32,757 bases of DNA from Candidatus Desulfolinea nitratireducens (GTDB taxonomy: Bacteria > Chloroflexota > Anaerolineae > Anaerolineales > Villigracilaceae), in contig JACNJN010000056.1 in NCBI GenBank assembly GCA_014382535.1, positions 1 through 32,757 of the forward strand. The letters run 5' to 3'. The notes beneath the pieces are model-generated. The model made no database searches. It saw nothing but the letters and a program-made list of their open reading frames with translations, and was not told the DNA's origin. Positions 1 through 8,807 of this stretch are shown in pieces. The translations under genes were made by a program, and so were the position numbers. How positions within the stretch are numbered: position 1 is the stretch's first letter; every line of letters starts with the position of its first letter.

Positions 1-14
1 CCCTGAGTTTATCT

Positions 15-50
15 GCTAATTCGCGATTTCGCTAGATTTTTCAGCGAATG
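15..50. repeat. Degenerate TTCGC/GCGAA intergenic repeat
   Basis: The tract consists of near-repeated units built on AATTCGC, ATTTCGC and CAGCGAAT. A similar tract lies at 12520-12566 (ATTCGGC, ATTCAGC, AATTCGC, AATCAATGAATCG). It supplies the stop codon of the truncated membrane gene. It reads as a spreading intergenic simple-sequence family; the family name is unknown to me. Confidence 0.4.
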
Positions 51-694
51 GACAGTAATAGCGCTAAACTAAAAATAAGGGCGCCATTCATTTCACTGAA
101 ACCACCGATAAAGAAAGTGATGACAAAAAATAGAATTCCCCAACGAAACAACTTCTTTTTAGTATTTCTTTTCCTGATTACAGTTAAAACAGAAGCCGCC
201 AGAAATGTCGTCCATATTAAGGGTGCAAAGTGGACGACAGAACCGACCTCCCAAAAAACCGACTGATACCGATTAGGAGCTTGGTATATCACAAAAAAGG
301 AGGCCAGCCCTGCAAATAGAAAGAGAATCAGATTTTTCCAGTTAGCAGAAAGAGCAATACCCACCTCTCTTAATAACCAAACCAGGGCAATTACCCATAG
401 AATAATTAACAGTGCCGGTAAATACGAAAGTTTATGTGAACCGAAAACTCCTGTCAGATATGGGATGACCAGGATCATATAACGGTTTGAAAAGGTTAAA
501 TAATGCGTTTGGATAGCACCAAAGAAACCATAATTATTTATCAGTCCCCCATGGCAATAATCATCTGAGATGTACCGTGAGAAAAAACCCTGATAAGCAA
601 ACACAGCCAAAGCAACAGATACACTAAAAGTATTAAGCTGTAATATTCTCTGTAAGAGCGTTTTTATTTTGTTTTTTTTCAAGGAGTCAGACAT
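41..694 (-). pseudogene. Truncated multi-span membrane protein, DUF6056/GT-C-like N-terminal part
   Basis: The 217-residue product is strongly hydrophobic, with about five to six likely membrane segments. The first outer loop has a DDYC acidic pair near residues 44-47 and an SNRYM motif follows, an arrangement seen in DUF6056/GT-C-like glycosyltransferase relatives. Those families usually run to 450 residues or more, so only the N-terminal part is here. The reading frame ends in TGA exactly where a repeat-like tract rich in TTCGC/GCGAAT begins (positions 15-50), and the other two frames also close within 40 bp. I infer truncation by repeat insertion or deletion rather than a short functional protein. 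The start is supported by AAGG six bases upstream of ATG. It is the last gene of the minus-strand unit, 18 bp after a GT39-like gene. A functional short membrane protein remains possible. Confidence 0.6.
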
Positions 695-712
695 TCTCTA
701 CCTTATCACAGA

Positions 713-2215
713 TTATTCACGTAAATCAAAAATCAGATATCCGTCACCCTCGGCAAAGAGGGGGTATTGCGCCAGCAGATATTTCTGTAATGCTGATTGT
801 GCTTCCCATTCGTCGAAGTCCGTCACAAGGAAGAAAGAGCGATTTTGGGCGTGTTTTTCAAAAAGCTGTGGAAACACTTGAGGGTCGCCACGTTTCTCCT
901 GATACCACAGATCCCCTTCTGAGGGCCAATGAGAGGTATTCAACCAGCCCCAATAATTCAAACGATAACCATAATCTTTGGCCAAAGCAACTACATTGCC
1001 CTCATCCCTTAGTATGTCACCAATTTCCCGGTAAGTTTCCGCCAGCGGACCATAATCCACCATGCGCATCTCAGAGCGTACCGTCCATGCGGCGCCAAGC
1101 AAAGTGAGCACCCAGATCAGCACAAATGCTGCACGCGGCAACATTCTCTGTTCCCAGCGATCACGGATGGTACGGCTCAAAATCTCTCCCAGGGGCGCTA
1201 TAGAAAGCGCGGCAACCGGGATAAAAGGCATCTGATAATAATCATGTGTTGAAAAATGGTAATTAAAAATCACGCCATAAACAAGGTAGCCGAGCCACAA
1301 CCCAAGGACTATGCCATTTTTCTTTTTAGAGAATAATAACAACCCGAGCAATGAAAATGAGATCGCCAGATATCCGATCACTACATCCAGTTTCAAACCC
1401 CAGCGCAGGTAAAAAACAGGAGAGAGCAGCAATTCAGGAAAAAAGCGCCCCGCATAATTCTGAGCCATCGAGCTACCTAAAACTAATCCATTGAAATAAT
1501 ATAGTGCTGTTGGCAGGAGGGATAAAAAAGCAATGCTCCAAACTTGCGTATCTTTCCATGCCCGGCGCAAAGACAGCGATTTGAGAACTACTACCACCGC
1601 TCCGCCCGCGACAAAGAAAATTGCTACCACCTTGACAAAGATTGCCAGTCCCCCAAAAACTCCCGTCAAAATCGCCCAAGGCCAACTGCGTTCGTCTGAC
1701 CAACCTGCCAAAGCCCAAATAAAGATCGCCAAGAGCGCAACCATTAAAGGGTCAGGTTGAAAACTGCGGCTGGCTAAAACTCCATAAGGCAAAAAGAGAT
1801 AGAAAGATGCGGTCAACAAGGCCCCATCAGGTGAGACCAAACGCCTCGCTGCGAAAAATAAAAAGAGGCCGCCAATCACCCAGAAAATCACGCTGTAAAT
1901 ACGCGGGAGAGCCAGATCTGCAATTCCAGCCTGACGATACGCGGTAACTGCCAGCCATTCAGTAATCTCTGGTTCAAGCGTATGCTGTGATTTCCATTGA
2001 TGCACAGCCATATCTTTTTGCCATTCGGGGATATCTACCAAATCTTGATAATACATGCCGCGCGCCTTCAAGGCAGAGAATAGTTGCCGTGTTGGGTGGA
2101 AATCGAGGGGAAGATCATTGATATCAACCAGGCGAATCCAAATGCTTCCCAGAAAGATAAGGATCACAAAGAGCCAATAGATTTTGATGGAAAAAACAGA
2201 GTTGTTTTGCTTCAC
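713..2215 (-). CDS. GT39-like (ArnT/PMT-type) membrane glycosyltransferase
   Basis: The 500-residue protein has an N-terminal membrane anchor and about ten or more hydrophobic segments. In the GT-C fold the first outer loop carries the catalytic acid; here it holds DFHPTRQ at residues 38-44. SRSFQPDPLM (149-158) and HDYYQMPFIP (324-333) are further landmarks of GT39-like proteins, the last resembling the HxYYL-type motif of ArnT relatives. Such enzymes move a sugar from a polyprenyl-phosphate donor to an acceptor on the outer face of the membrane; donor and acceptor here are unknown. A soluble C-terminal tail ends in GDGYLIFDLRE. The start is GTG with no strong ribosome site. It is a clear paralogue of the gene at 4709-6193, with a matching DFH(P/S)TRQ loop and the same GDGYL(I/L)FDLR ending. 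Confidence 0.8.
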   Translation of the reverse strand: MKQNNSVFSIKIYWLFVILIFLGSIWIRLVDINDLPLDFHPTRQLFSALKARGMYYQDLVDIPEWQKDMAVHQWKSQHTLEPEITEWLAVTAYRQAGIADLALPRIYSVIFWVIGGLFLFFAARRLVSPDGALLTASFYLFLPYGVLASRSFQPDPLMVALLAIFIWALAGWSDERSWPWAILTGVFGGLAIFVKVVAIFFVAGGAVVVVLKSLSLRRAWKDTQVWSIAFLSLLPTALYYFNGLVLGSSMAQNYAGRFFPELLLSPVFYLRWGLKLDVVIGYLAISFSLLGLLLFSKKKNGIVLGLWLGYLVYGVIFNYHFSTHDYYQMPFIPVAALSIAPLGEILSRTIRDRWEQRMLPRAAFVLIWVLTLLGAAWTVRSEMRMVDYGPLAETYREIGDILRDEGNVVALAKDYGYRLNYWGWLNTSHWPSEGDLWYQEKRGDPQVFPQLFEKHAQNRSFFLVTDFDEWEAQSALQKYLLAQYPLFAEGDGYLIFDLRE

Positions 2216-2243
2216 AGAGCTTTACTTCTTTCTCATGGTACTT

Positions 2244-3191
2244 TTATTCGCGTGTCTCTTTTTTCAAAGAGTTCTGCTTAAAACGAAGATAAATTTCACG
2301 AACACGCCCCAAACCTATCAGGCTGAAGAACGCGTAAATGATTCTCTTCCAGGCCTTGTACACAGTTCGCGGATGATGCCTGTAGGCATGATAATAAGCG
2401 ATCAATCCAGCCCGCATTTTACCAGCTTCGACCAGATAGAAGGCATTGAGATGATGTGCACCTGCCATAATTTCCGGCTTATTCTCTAGAAGTCGCCCGG
2501 CCAGCGCAGGTTGTGCTTCCATCCACTCGAGGATTTTAAAGGCCTCACCGCCAAATTGCTCGGCATGTGAGATGTTTTTTGCATCATCATGATAACGCGC
2601 TGCTGCCAGGATTTGCGGAGAGTAGACAAAAGGGGCGAGTTGTACCATCCGCAACCAGAGATGATGGTCGAGAAGAAAGTGATAGCTGGGATCGAGATAG
2701 CCCGCTTTTTCCAGAATGCTGCGACGCATAAAAACCGCAGGCTGACTGATGATCTTGAATGCCATCATATCATCCAGTGTGTAGGGTTGAAAACGTTGGA
2801 TGTTGATCGGATTTCCTTCTCCATCAACCGAGAGGACATTCCCATAGATCAACCCCGCTTCGGGGTGTTTAGCAAAGAGATCCATCACAGCGGGGATCGT
2901 TTTGGGGAGGTAATAATCGTCTGAGTTGAGCCAGGCGACGATTTCCCCACTAGCGCGGGCGAGGCCCTTGTTAATGGCATCAGCTTGCCCCGAATCCGCT
3001 TCGGAAACCCACCACGCCAAACGCCCATCATATTTTCGGATGATGTCCACACTACCGTCAGTCGATTCCCCGTCCACAACCATATACTCGGTCTGAGGAT
3101 AATCCTGCTCCAGAACCGAGCGTATGGTCTGCTCAAGATAAGCAGCCTGGTTATAAGAGGGGGTGATGATGGAGATCACAGGTGAGCTCAT
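2244..3191 (-). CDS. Family 2 glycosyltransferase (GT-A fold)
   Basis: The 315-residue protein opens with VISIITPSYNQAAYLEQTI, the standard GT2 nucleotide-binding start. VDGESTDGS lies at about 40-47 and the metal-binding NSDD at 89-92. HHLWLRM further on resembles the catalytic ED/HD region. No membrane segment is convincing in the GT domain, and a weakly hydrophobic C-terminal stretch may touch the membrane. It should transfer a sugar from a nucleotide-sugar donor in the cytoplasm, either to the growing lipid-linked glycan or to a polyprenyl phosphate that feeds the GT-C enzymes beside it. Its start overlaps the stop of the upstream GT-C gene by 4 bp, which suggests translational coupling. 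The sugar specificity cannot be read. Confidence 0.9.
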   Translation of the reverse strand: MSSPVISIITPSYNQAAYLEQTIRSVLEQDYPQTEYMVVDGESTDGSVDIIRKYDGRLAWWVSEADSGQADAINKGLARASGEIVAWLNSDDYYLPKTIPAVMDLFAKHPEAGLIYGNVLSVDGEGNPINIQRFQPYTLDDMMAFKIISQPAVFMRRSILEKAGYLDPSYHFLLDHHLWLRMVQLAPFVYSPQILAAARYHDDAKNISHAEQFGGEAFKILEWMEAQPALAGRLLENKPEIMAGAHHLNAFYLVEAGKMRAGLIAYYHAYRHHPRTVYKAWKRIIYAFFSLIGLGRVREIYLRFKQNSLKKETRE

Positions 3192-4702
3192 TGCAGGGGG
3201 AAGACCTCATAAACTTCATAATTTCCAAAGTAACGCAGAATTTTGAGAGTGGAAAAATCAAGTTTATATTTCTCTCCGAATTTTTTCCAAACAGTATCGA
3301 GAGACTCTCCGTTTTTAGTCACGACAATCAGCAAGACGCGCTCAAAATTATAATCTCGGATGAAGTTTTTTGAGAAATCACCTTGAATAAGCATTTGATA
3401 TTCGAGAAAGGGTGCATAAGAACCATCCATTAATATCATATCATTCTCGTGAAGTTCTGTTTGTAGATAAGAGGCAGTCATTTCTGCCTTACTTTTTTCG
3501 ACAGGGTAGGTGGATAAATTTGGGATGTGCTGTGCGGCACCCCAAAGCAATATGATAAATGCGATACCAATCACAATCCAATCAAGAAACCAAGCGCGGA
3601 TTTTGAAATTGCTGAGGGGAAAAATAATGCCTGCTGCCACCCACACTAGGATGGGTGCAATAGTAAAAGACCATACACGGGGCCATGCATTGGGGCGTTG
3701 GATCAAGATCATGGTTGAGATTCCCACAACAAATACAATATGTAAAGGAATTTTATGTTTGGCAAATTTCCTATGAAAAATAAAACTTATAATTATGCCC
3801 ACAATTCCGAGCCAAACTAACAATTCTGGAATTGGCGCTGTCCATTCGGCCCAGGTATTGAGAAACTTTCCCCACATCCGATTCGGCAGAACGTCCCAAG
3901 GGACGGGAATCAACCAATGGTGGTTAAAAAGATCATTCCGACTGAAAAGCAATATTGGCGAATAGAGCACGAATGTAGCCAGTCCCGTCAAAATGCCACT
4001 AGAAAACCAATAACTCAAAAAGTCCTGTTTTGACTCATAGCTGCTTCCAAAATCATTTACAAAAACAGAAAAAAGAAGCCAATAATAAAGAATAGTAAAT
4101 GGGAATAGCATCGTTGGGATGGTATATAGTCCCAATGTGAAGAGTATAATCAAGACGGCCCAACCAAAGCGATTTTTCTCTCGGCGCAACTTATCACCTA
4201 GAATCAGTCCTAGAAGGGTTAATAATGCCACAATAATATAGCCGCGAAAAACCGAGGAAAATTGAATTAATTCAGGGAAGACGGCAACCGCAACTGCCGA
4301 AAGCATTCCTGTAGAAGAGCTGTAGAGATTTTTTCCCAATACGTAACTTGCAGGAATCATTAATAAACCAGCAAGGTATGTCGGCATTCTTAAAACCCAA
4401 AGTTCCCCTCCAAATATGCGGAAGGTAAGATTAAGAATTAAACTCAAAAAAATATGGTTGTTCGGAAGATGATAATCAGTTGCCGTTTGCCAAAAACTGC
4501 CCCGAATAAAGGCAAGATAGGTATAGGCCTCATCGTAGGTGACATTATTTCCAATATCTGAATATCGATAAATTGCCGCCGCAAGGGTGATCGCAAAAAG
4601 GAGCGCAGCACGCGGCCAGAGCATCTTTTTCGGAAGAAGGGCTTCGAAAAAGAGTTTGGCATCCTCAAAAAATTGCCGGGTAAATACTTTTATTCCAGCC
4701 AT
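3188..4702 (-). CDS. GT-C-type membrane glycosyltransferase (GT39-like)
   Basis: The 504-residue multi-span protein has a DEAY motif at residues 57-60 in the first outer loop (VTYDEAYTYL) and LPNNH at 79-83. This is the loop-1 acidic signature of the GT39/RgtA-like group. About ten hydrophobic stretches follow, then a soluble C-terminal region of about 100 residues containing MILMDGSYAPFLEYQ. It is only distantly like its neighbours at 713-2215 and 4709-6193, so it is a separate lineage and not part of that pair. The start is backed by AGGA four bases upstream. It follows the upstream gene by 6 bp and overlaps the downstream GT2 by 4 bp. The substrate is unknown. Confidence 0.8.
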   Translation of the reverse strand: MAGIKVFTRQFFEDAKLFFEALLPKKMLWPRAALLFAITLAAAIYRYSDIGNNVTYDEAYTYLAFIRGSFWQTATDYHLPNNHIFLSLILNLTFRIFGGELWVLRMPTYLAGLLMIPASYVLGKNLYSSSTGMLSAVAVAVFPELIQFSSVFRGYIIVALLTLLGLILGDKLRREKNRFGWAVLIILFTLGLYTIPTMLFPFTILYYWLLFSVFVNDFGSSYESKQDFLSYWFSSGILTGLATFVLYSPILLFSRNDLFNHHWLIPVPWDVLPNRMWGKFLNTWAEWTAPIPELLVWLGIVGIIISFIFHRKFAKHKIPLHIVFVVGISTMILIQRPNAWPRVWSFTIAPILVWVAAGIIFPLSNFKIRAWFLDWIVIGIAFIILLWGAAQHIPNLSTYPVEKSKAEMTASYLQTELHENDMILMDGSYAPFLEYQMLIQGDFSKNFIRDYNFERVLLIVVTKNGESLDTVWKKFGEKYKLDFSTLKILRYFGNYEVYEVFPLQ

Positions 4703-4708
4703 CAGATC

Positions 4709-6193
4709 CTAACGCAAATCAAATAATAGGTAGCCATCGCCATCTGCCACGATAGGATAATTTATCAGAATTTCCTGCAAGCCCGGCTGCCTTTCATATT
4801 GTCCAAATGCTGTGATTAGAAAATAATCTTCATTTTCAGTACGTGTTTCAAATTCCTTTTGCGCATCTATTCCTCCACCGCGCACCTTCATCAACGTGGT
4901 CGAAAGCGGCCAGAGTGATACCTTTCGCCAGCCAAATGCCATCAACCGGTAGCCGTAATCCTGTGTCAGGGCGATGGTATCTCGATCAGCAGGGATGGAT
5001 GCGGCAATGTTCTCCCAAAATGCTGGCTCATGCCGAAAATCTTCGCCGACGAGAATCGACCGCGATACCCAGGCGGGATAGGCGACTCCGATCAGCATTA
5101 ACGAAATCAGTGCATATCGCCAGAAACGTCCTTGGCGGGCGGTTTGCTCAATGATCAACTGGGCGATGGGCGCCAACCCCAACGCGATCACGGGGATCAG
5201 TTGAATATGATAATAACTATGCGTATACATCTGGAAGGGCAATGTCAACCCGTAGAGAAAATAACCGACCCAAAGGCTGATAAGGAGGGCACGCCCCCGT
5301 GGGGGCATGAGTAAAACGCCAATCAGACTGAGATAGACCAAAGGTAGCCCAAATAAACTGCCGAGAAAAGTCATCCATTGGAGATAAAATTTTGAGCTAA
5401 AGATCAACTGGATCAAATCCAGAGTCCAGCTGATGAAGTATTCTGTTGAACGCTCACCAGAGCCAAGAATATAATAAGAGAAAGCTGGCAAGATGATCAG
5501 TAATGCCATCACCCAAACCTGAGGAGATTTCCAAAAACGCTTCCACCCATGCGCAGAGATTACCGCAACAATGGCAATTGCCCCGACAAGGAAGGCAATC
5601 ACAATTTTTACAAGGGCTGCCAACCCCAGGAGGAGGGCAGCTAAAATTGTCCATCTCCAGGTTTTTTCCTCGATCCAACGATATAGCGAATATAACCCAA
5701 GGATAAAGAGAGAAGTCATCAATGGATCGGGTTGGAAAGATCGACTGGCTTGCACTGCAAAAGGCAGGACGAGATAAAAAGCGAGAGAAATTAACGCAGC
5801 TTCATCCGATGTTAGACGACGGGCAAGATCGAAAAGGGCAATCCCGGCGAGAAGCCAGAATAGTGTATTCAAAATACGGGGAATGGCGATATTTTCTCCA
5901 CCCGTCCAGGCATAGGTCAACGCCACGATGGATTCAATAATTGGCGGTTCAAATTCACCGACACGATTGCTGAAAGAGATAGCCAGTTCGCGAAGTTGTG
6001 GATCTGCATCAGGGGAAATTTGATAATAGATGCCACGAGCTACAAGAAGATTTCGTAATTGTCGCGTTGAGTGAAAGTCGAGGGGGGGATCAGTTAAATC
6101 TATCAAGCGCAACATCGCGCCTAAGATCAGTAAGCAAGCCAAAATCACCCGTGCGGCGAGTTTGCTCCCAAAAAGTTTAGAAGAGGCTGTCAT
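4709..6193 (-). CDS. GT39-like membrane glycosyltransferase, paralogue of the 713-2215 gene
   Basis: The 494-residue protein has DFHSTRQ at residues 39-45, ASRSFQPDPLM in the middle and THSYYHIQLIP late. It ends in GDGYLLFDLR. All four match the 500-residue protein at 713-2215 in order and spacing, so the two are paralogues separated by a GT2 and a different GT-C gene. The C-terminal soluble region shares TQDYGYRL plus a downstream W..SLWP with KDYGYRL and SHWP in the paralogue, which suggests a common acceptor-binding domain. Its start lies 17 bp inside the upstream DUF115-like gene. A GC-rich hairpin at about 5290-5305 is in frame and does not lengthen the protein relative to the paralogue. 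Confidence 0.8.
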   Translation of the reverse strand: MTASSKLFGSKLAARVILACLLILGAMLRLIDLTDPPLDFHSTRQLRNLLVARGIYYQISPDADPQLRELAISFSNRVGEFEPPIIESIVALTYAWTGGENIAIPRILNTLFWLLAGIALFDLARRLTSDEAALISLAFYLVLPFAVQASRSFQPDPLMTSLFILGLYSLYRWIEEKTWRWTILAALLLGLAALVKIVIAFLVGAIAIVAVISAHGWKRFWKSPQVWVMALLIILPAFSYYILGSGERSTEYFISWTLDLIQLIFSSKFYLQWMTFLGSLFGLPLVYLSLIGVLLMPPRGRALLISLWVGYFLYGLTLPFQMYTHSYYHIQLIPVIALGLAPIAQLIIEQTARQGRFWRYALISLMLIGVAYPAWVSRSILVGEDFRHEPAFWENIAASIPADRDTIALTQDYGYRLMAFGWRKVSLWPLSTTLMKVRGGGIDAQKEFETRTENEDYFLITAFGQYERQPGLQEILINYPIVADGDGYLLFDLR

Positions 6194-6992
6194 AATCTGC
6201 TTTAGGGAAAACTGTCAAATTGCCGCCGATAGTTGCATCCAATATCTGACGCCCATCCTTCTCGTAGGAATCCTTCGCCATGCGATAAGCAATTTCGGAC
6301 ATATCGAGATCAGGAAGCTGCCAGCGGAACCCTTGCCCAAAATAGCGGGGATCGAAGTGATTGGGATCGTCGCCATCGGATGTGATGGTTTTATTTGCCT
6401 CGCCTTTGCTGGTAAAGCTGTGGTCAACCCCGATCAAAACAACCTGCTCGAAACCCATGTGGAAGGCAAGCTGCAGGCACACGTTAGTGACAGTTGCTCC
6501 TTCCCAGACACGGTAACGGACATCATGGGAAAATTTCGGCCCATCGTAAGTGGTGTACAAAAAAGTTGGCAAGTTTGCAGATTGAAAGGTTGAAGGAAAA
6601 AAACGATGGGAACGCCACGAGAAAAATCGGGGCATGTCGAGAGCAAGGAAATCATCCAGACATTGCTCAATTACAAGATCGTTAACAGAGGTGAGAAAGG
6701 TGGTCTGAAAACCCCATTCTTCAAAGGCAAGATAGACGCGGTTCATCCCGAAGGTGAATTCGCTTTTGAGCTTGGATACGTCGGTTTGTCGAAGGCTGGG
6801 ACCGTTACCAATAATGAAGCAACGTTCGCCGCGATATTTATCTTTCAATTCACCCAGTGCAGAGTTACTCTCTCGTCGCCAGGGGTGAAGATAAGCGGCA
6901 GGCAGGTCAGGGAGTTGGCGCGCAGCTATATAGATGTTGCGGGCGAGATTCCAGATCGGAGAAGGTGTGAGTTTTTTGAAGGTGTTTTTCAT
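6177..6992 (-). CDS. DUF115 / MptE-like (Maf-related) protein
   Basis: The 271-residue soluble protein has FIIGNGPSL at about 59-67, FGMNRVYL at about 81-88, a TNVCLQLAFHMGF helix near 169-181 and LIGVDHSF at 186-193. These mark the DUF115 group. Its members are annotated as 6-hydroxymethylpterin diphosphokinase MptE-like, and the domain also occurs in the motility accessory factors (Maf) that glycosylate flagellin with nonulosonates. No other pterin gene is nearby, whereas NeuB- and NeuA-type genes are, so a role in handling nonulosonate or another sugar phosphate is more likely than pterin synthesis. That is inference. The start has no recognisable ribosome site. Its last codons overlap the next gene by 17 bp. 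Confidence 0.7.
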   Translation of the reverse strand: MKNTFKKLTPSPIWNLARNIYIAARQLPDLPAAYLHPWRRESNSALGELKDKYRGERCFIIGNGPSLRQTDVSKLKSEFTFGMNRVYLAFEEWGFQTTFLTSVNDLVIEQCLDDFLALDMPRFFSWRSHRFFPSTFQSANLPTFLYTTYDGPKFSHDVRYRVWEGATVTNVCLQLAFHMGFEQVVLIGVDHSFTSKGEANKTITSDGDDPNHFDPRYFGQGFRWQLPDLDMSEIAYRMAKDSYEKDGRQILDATIGGNLTVFPKADYDSLF

Positions 6993-7069
6993 AGTTTTTG
7001 AAAAGTGAGAAGCGATGCATGAAAGAGGTGAAAAGTGGAGAGTAGATTTTACTCATCACACGTCACTCT
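6993..7069. repeat. Low-complexity GTGAAAAGTGGAGAG-type intergenic tract
   Basis: The 77-bp gap holds degenerate units of the type AAAGTGAGAAG, GTGAAAAGTGG, then CACTCTTTACTC running into the end of the SDR gene, whose last residues (STE) are encoded by it. A related fragment, TTCACTCTTCACTAAGC, occurs at 13480-13496. No promoter or terminator stands out. Confidence 0.35.
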
Positions 7070-7828
7070 TTACTCAGTGCTTAGCCTCGCTGTTGCCCCA
7101 CCGTCTACAACGAGGGCCTGGCCGGTCATAAAGGATGATTGTTCTCCATCAGCAAGGAAATAGATCGCGCTGGCAATTTCTTCCGGAGTGCCAACCTTGC
7201 CACTAACGGTTTTTCGGGCGAGATTTTCAAGTCGGGATTGTACGTCACCATCGCCAACATGGCCGCGCCCCAGTCCGTCACGAAGCATTTGGGTATCTAC
7301 TGCCCCAGGGAGGATGGCATTAACTCGAATTTCATCTGGTGCAAATTCAACCGCCATTGCTCGCGTCAGAGCAAGTAGTCCGCCTTTGCTGGCGGCGTAA
7401 GCGGCAATATTGGCTGAAGTTTGAATGGCGTGAACGGAAGAGACATTTACCACTGCCCCACCATTCCGAGCCTTCAATAAGGGATGCGCAAATTTGACAC
7501 CTAGAAAGACCGAGCGTAAATTGGCGGCCATGACCGCATCCCATTCTTCGACAGAGGTCTCCAGAATCGGCTTGGCAATTTGCAATGCAGCGTTATTGAC
7601 TAGCGCGTCGAGACTATCGGTGAATTCCTGCGCCTGTGTGAAGATAGATTCCATCTCATCACCGCGCGAGATGTCGGCCTGGATAAAAAGACCCCCAGCA
7701 GGAAAATTCTCGCCGAAAGATACTCTATCCACACCGATCACTCGCCAGTCCTTTGATGCAAAGAGATGCACGGTTGCACGGCCGATGCCGCCAGATGCTC
7801 CTGTAATGAGAAGGGTTTTATTTGTCAT
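7070..7828 (-). CDS. Short-chain dehydrogenase/reductase (SDR)
   Basis: The 252-residue classical SDR has the nucleotide-binding TGASGGIG at residues 9-16, VNNAA at 77-81, catalytic Ser near 130-131 and the YAASK pair Tyr144/Lys148. It ends with the usual SSFMTGQALVVDGG C-terminus. It should oxidise or reduce a sugar hydroxyl/keto group with NAD(P); the substrate is not readable. Its ATG overlaps the end of the D-isomer dehydrogenase gene by 11 bp, so the two are probably co-translated and may act in sequence. With a cytidylyltransferase upstream in the same unit, a step in making or modifying an unusual activated sugar is a reasonable inference. Confidence 0.9.
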   Translation of the reverse strand: MTNKTLLITGASGGIGRATVHLFASKDWRVIGVDRVSFGENFPAGGLFIQADISRGDEMESIFTQAQEFTDSLDALVNNAALQIAKPILETSVEEWDAVMAANLRSVFLGVKFAHPLLKARNGGAVVNVSSVHAIQTSANIAAYAASKGGLLALTRAMAVEFAPDEIRVNAILPGAVDTQMLRDGLGRGHVGDGDVQSRLENLARKTVSGKVGTPEEIASAIYFLADGEQSSFMTGQALVVDGGATARLSTE

Positions 7829-8783
7829 TATTCAAATCCTTCGGATCAATTCCCAATCCATCCAACAGATTTTTGATCGTATTCCAATGCACGCGCTCCC
7901 ACGCTGCCGGGCTTGAATTGGCATTATGCGGGGCAAGCATGACATTATCCATTTTTTTCAGAGGACTGTTTTCTGGCAATGGTTCAATTTCAAATACATC
8001 GAGGGCGGCACCGCCAAGTTCTCCAGCTTGCAAAGCCGCAATCAGGGCTTTCTCGTCTACAATGGGGCCACGCGCGGTATTAATCAAGATGGCTGTCGGC
8101 TTCATCTGGGCAAGGGTTTCGGAATTTATAAGATGGTGGCTAGTGGGATTGAGATCACAGTTGATGGAAATAAAATCAGATTTGGAGAGTAAGATGTCAA
8201 GTGTAGTCAGCTCAATACCAGTTTCAGTTAGAAAAACATGATCAATTTCAATAATATCAGTACCGAAAACCTTCATTCCGAAGACTTTTGCGCGGCGGGT
8301 AAGGGCTTTGCCAATATTGCCAACACCAATCACGCCTAAAGTGGATTCACTCAAGGCTTTCCCCGGGATTTTCTCCCATTCTCCAGTCTTCATCGCTTTG
8401 TCCATTAAGGATTGACGACGAGAAAAGGCTAGCAAGTAGCCAAAAATCGAATCAGCAACAGGGGTAGTAAAAGCATTTTGAGTGCGGGCGATTTTCACAC
8501 CATAATGGGAGCAAGCCTCGGTATCGATTGAATCGATCCCTGTCCCCCACTTTGAGATAACTTTCAGACGCGGGGCACATGCTTCGATCACGCGCGCAGT
8601 GTAACGGTCATCCCCGCATATTGCTCCGTCAAATTCTCCGGCATAATTCAGCAGGTCGGCTTCTTCCATCCGTTCTTCCACATCGGGGACGATCATATCC
8701 AGCCCGTAGTTTTCAAAAACAGGCCGGAAGCGGTCGAGAAAGGGGATCATATAAGGGGCGGTGAGGAGGATGGTTTTAGTCAT
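7818..8783 (-). CDS. D-isomer-specific 2-hydroxyacid dehydrogenase (phosphoglycerate dehydrogenase-like)
   Basis: The 321-residue protein has the Rossmann motif GVIGVGNIGKAL at about 150-161 and the catalytic triad Arg238 (NTARGPIVDE), Glu267 (DVFEIEPLP) and His286 (LAPHNANS). It lacks the ACT or ASB regulatory domains of serine-pathway SerA enzymes, so it is a short, probably dedicated enzyme. The expected reaction is NAD-dependent interconversion of a 2-hydroxy acid and a 2-keto acid. Its position between a cytidylyltransferase, a GT-C gene and an SDR suggests a 2-keto or 2-hydroxy sugar acid as substrate rather than central serine synthesis; this is inference. It overlaps the downstream SDR by 11 bp. 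No ribosome site is evident before the ATG. Confidence 0.85.
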   Translation of the reverse strand: MTKTILLTAPYMIPFLDRFRPVFENYGLDMIVPDVEERMEEADLLNYAGEFDGAICGDDRYTARVIEACAPRLKVISKWGTGIDSIDTEACSHYGVKIARTQNAFTTPVADSIFGYLLAFSRRQSLMDKAMKTGEWEKIPGKALSESTLGVIGVGNIGKALTRRAKVFGMKVFGTDIIEIDHVFLTETGIELTTLDILLSKSDFISINCDLNPTSHHLINSETLAQMKPTAILINTARGPIVDEKALIAALQAGELGGAALDVFEIEPLPENSPLKKMDNVMLAPHNANSSPAAWERVHWNTIKNLLDGLGIDPKDLNNDK

Positions 8784-8807
8784 AATTTTATTGTCTTTTC
8801 AAAAGAA

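Noticed and set aside
5290-5306. GC-rich hairpin GCCCCC-GT-GGGGGC inside the GT39-like gene, considered as a third in-frame inserted repeat.
   Set aside because: Aligning the region with the paralogue at 713-2215 shows the same length (LLMPPRGRALLISLW against LLFSKKKNGIVLGLW), so nothing has been inserted.
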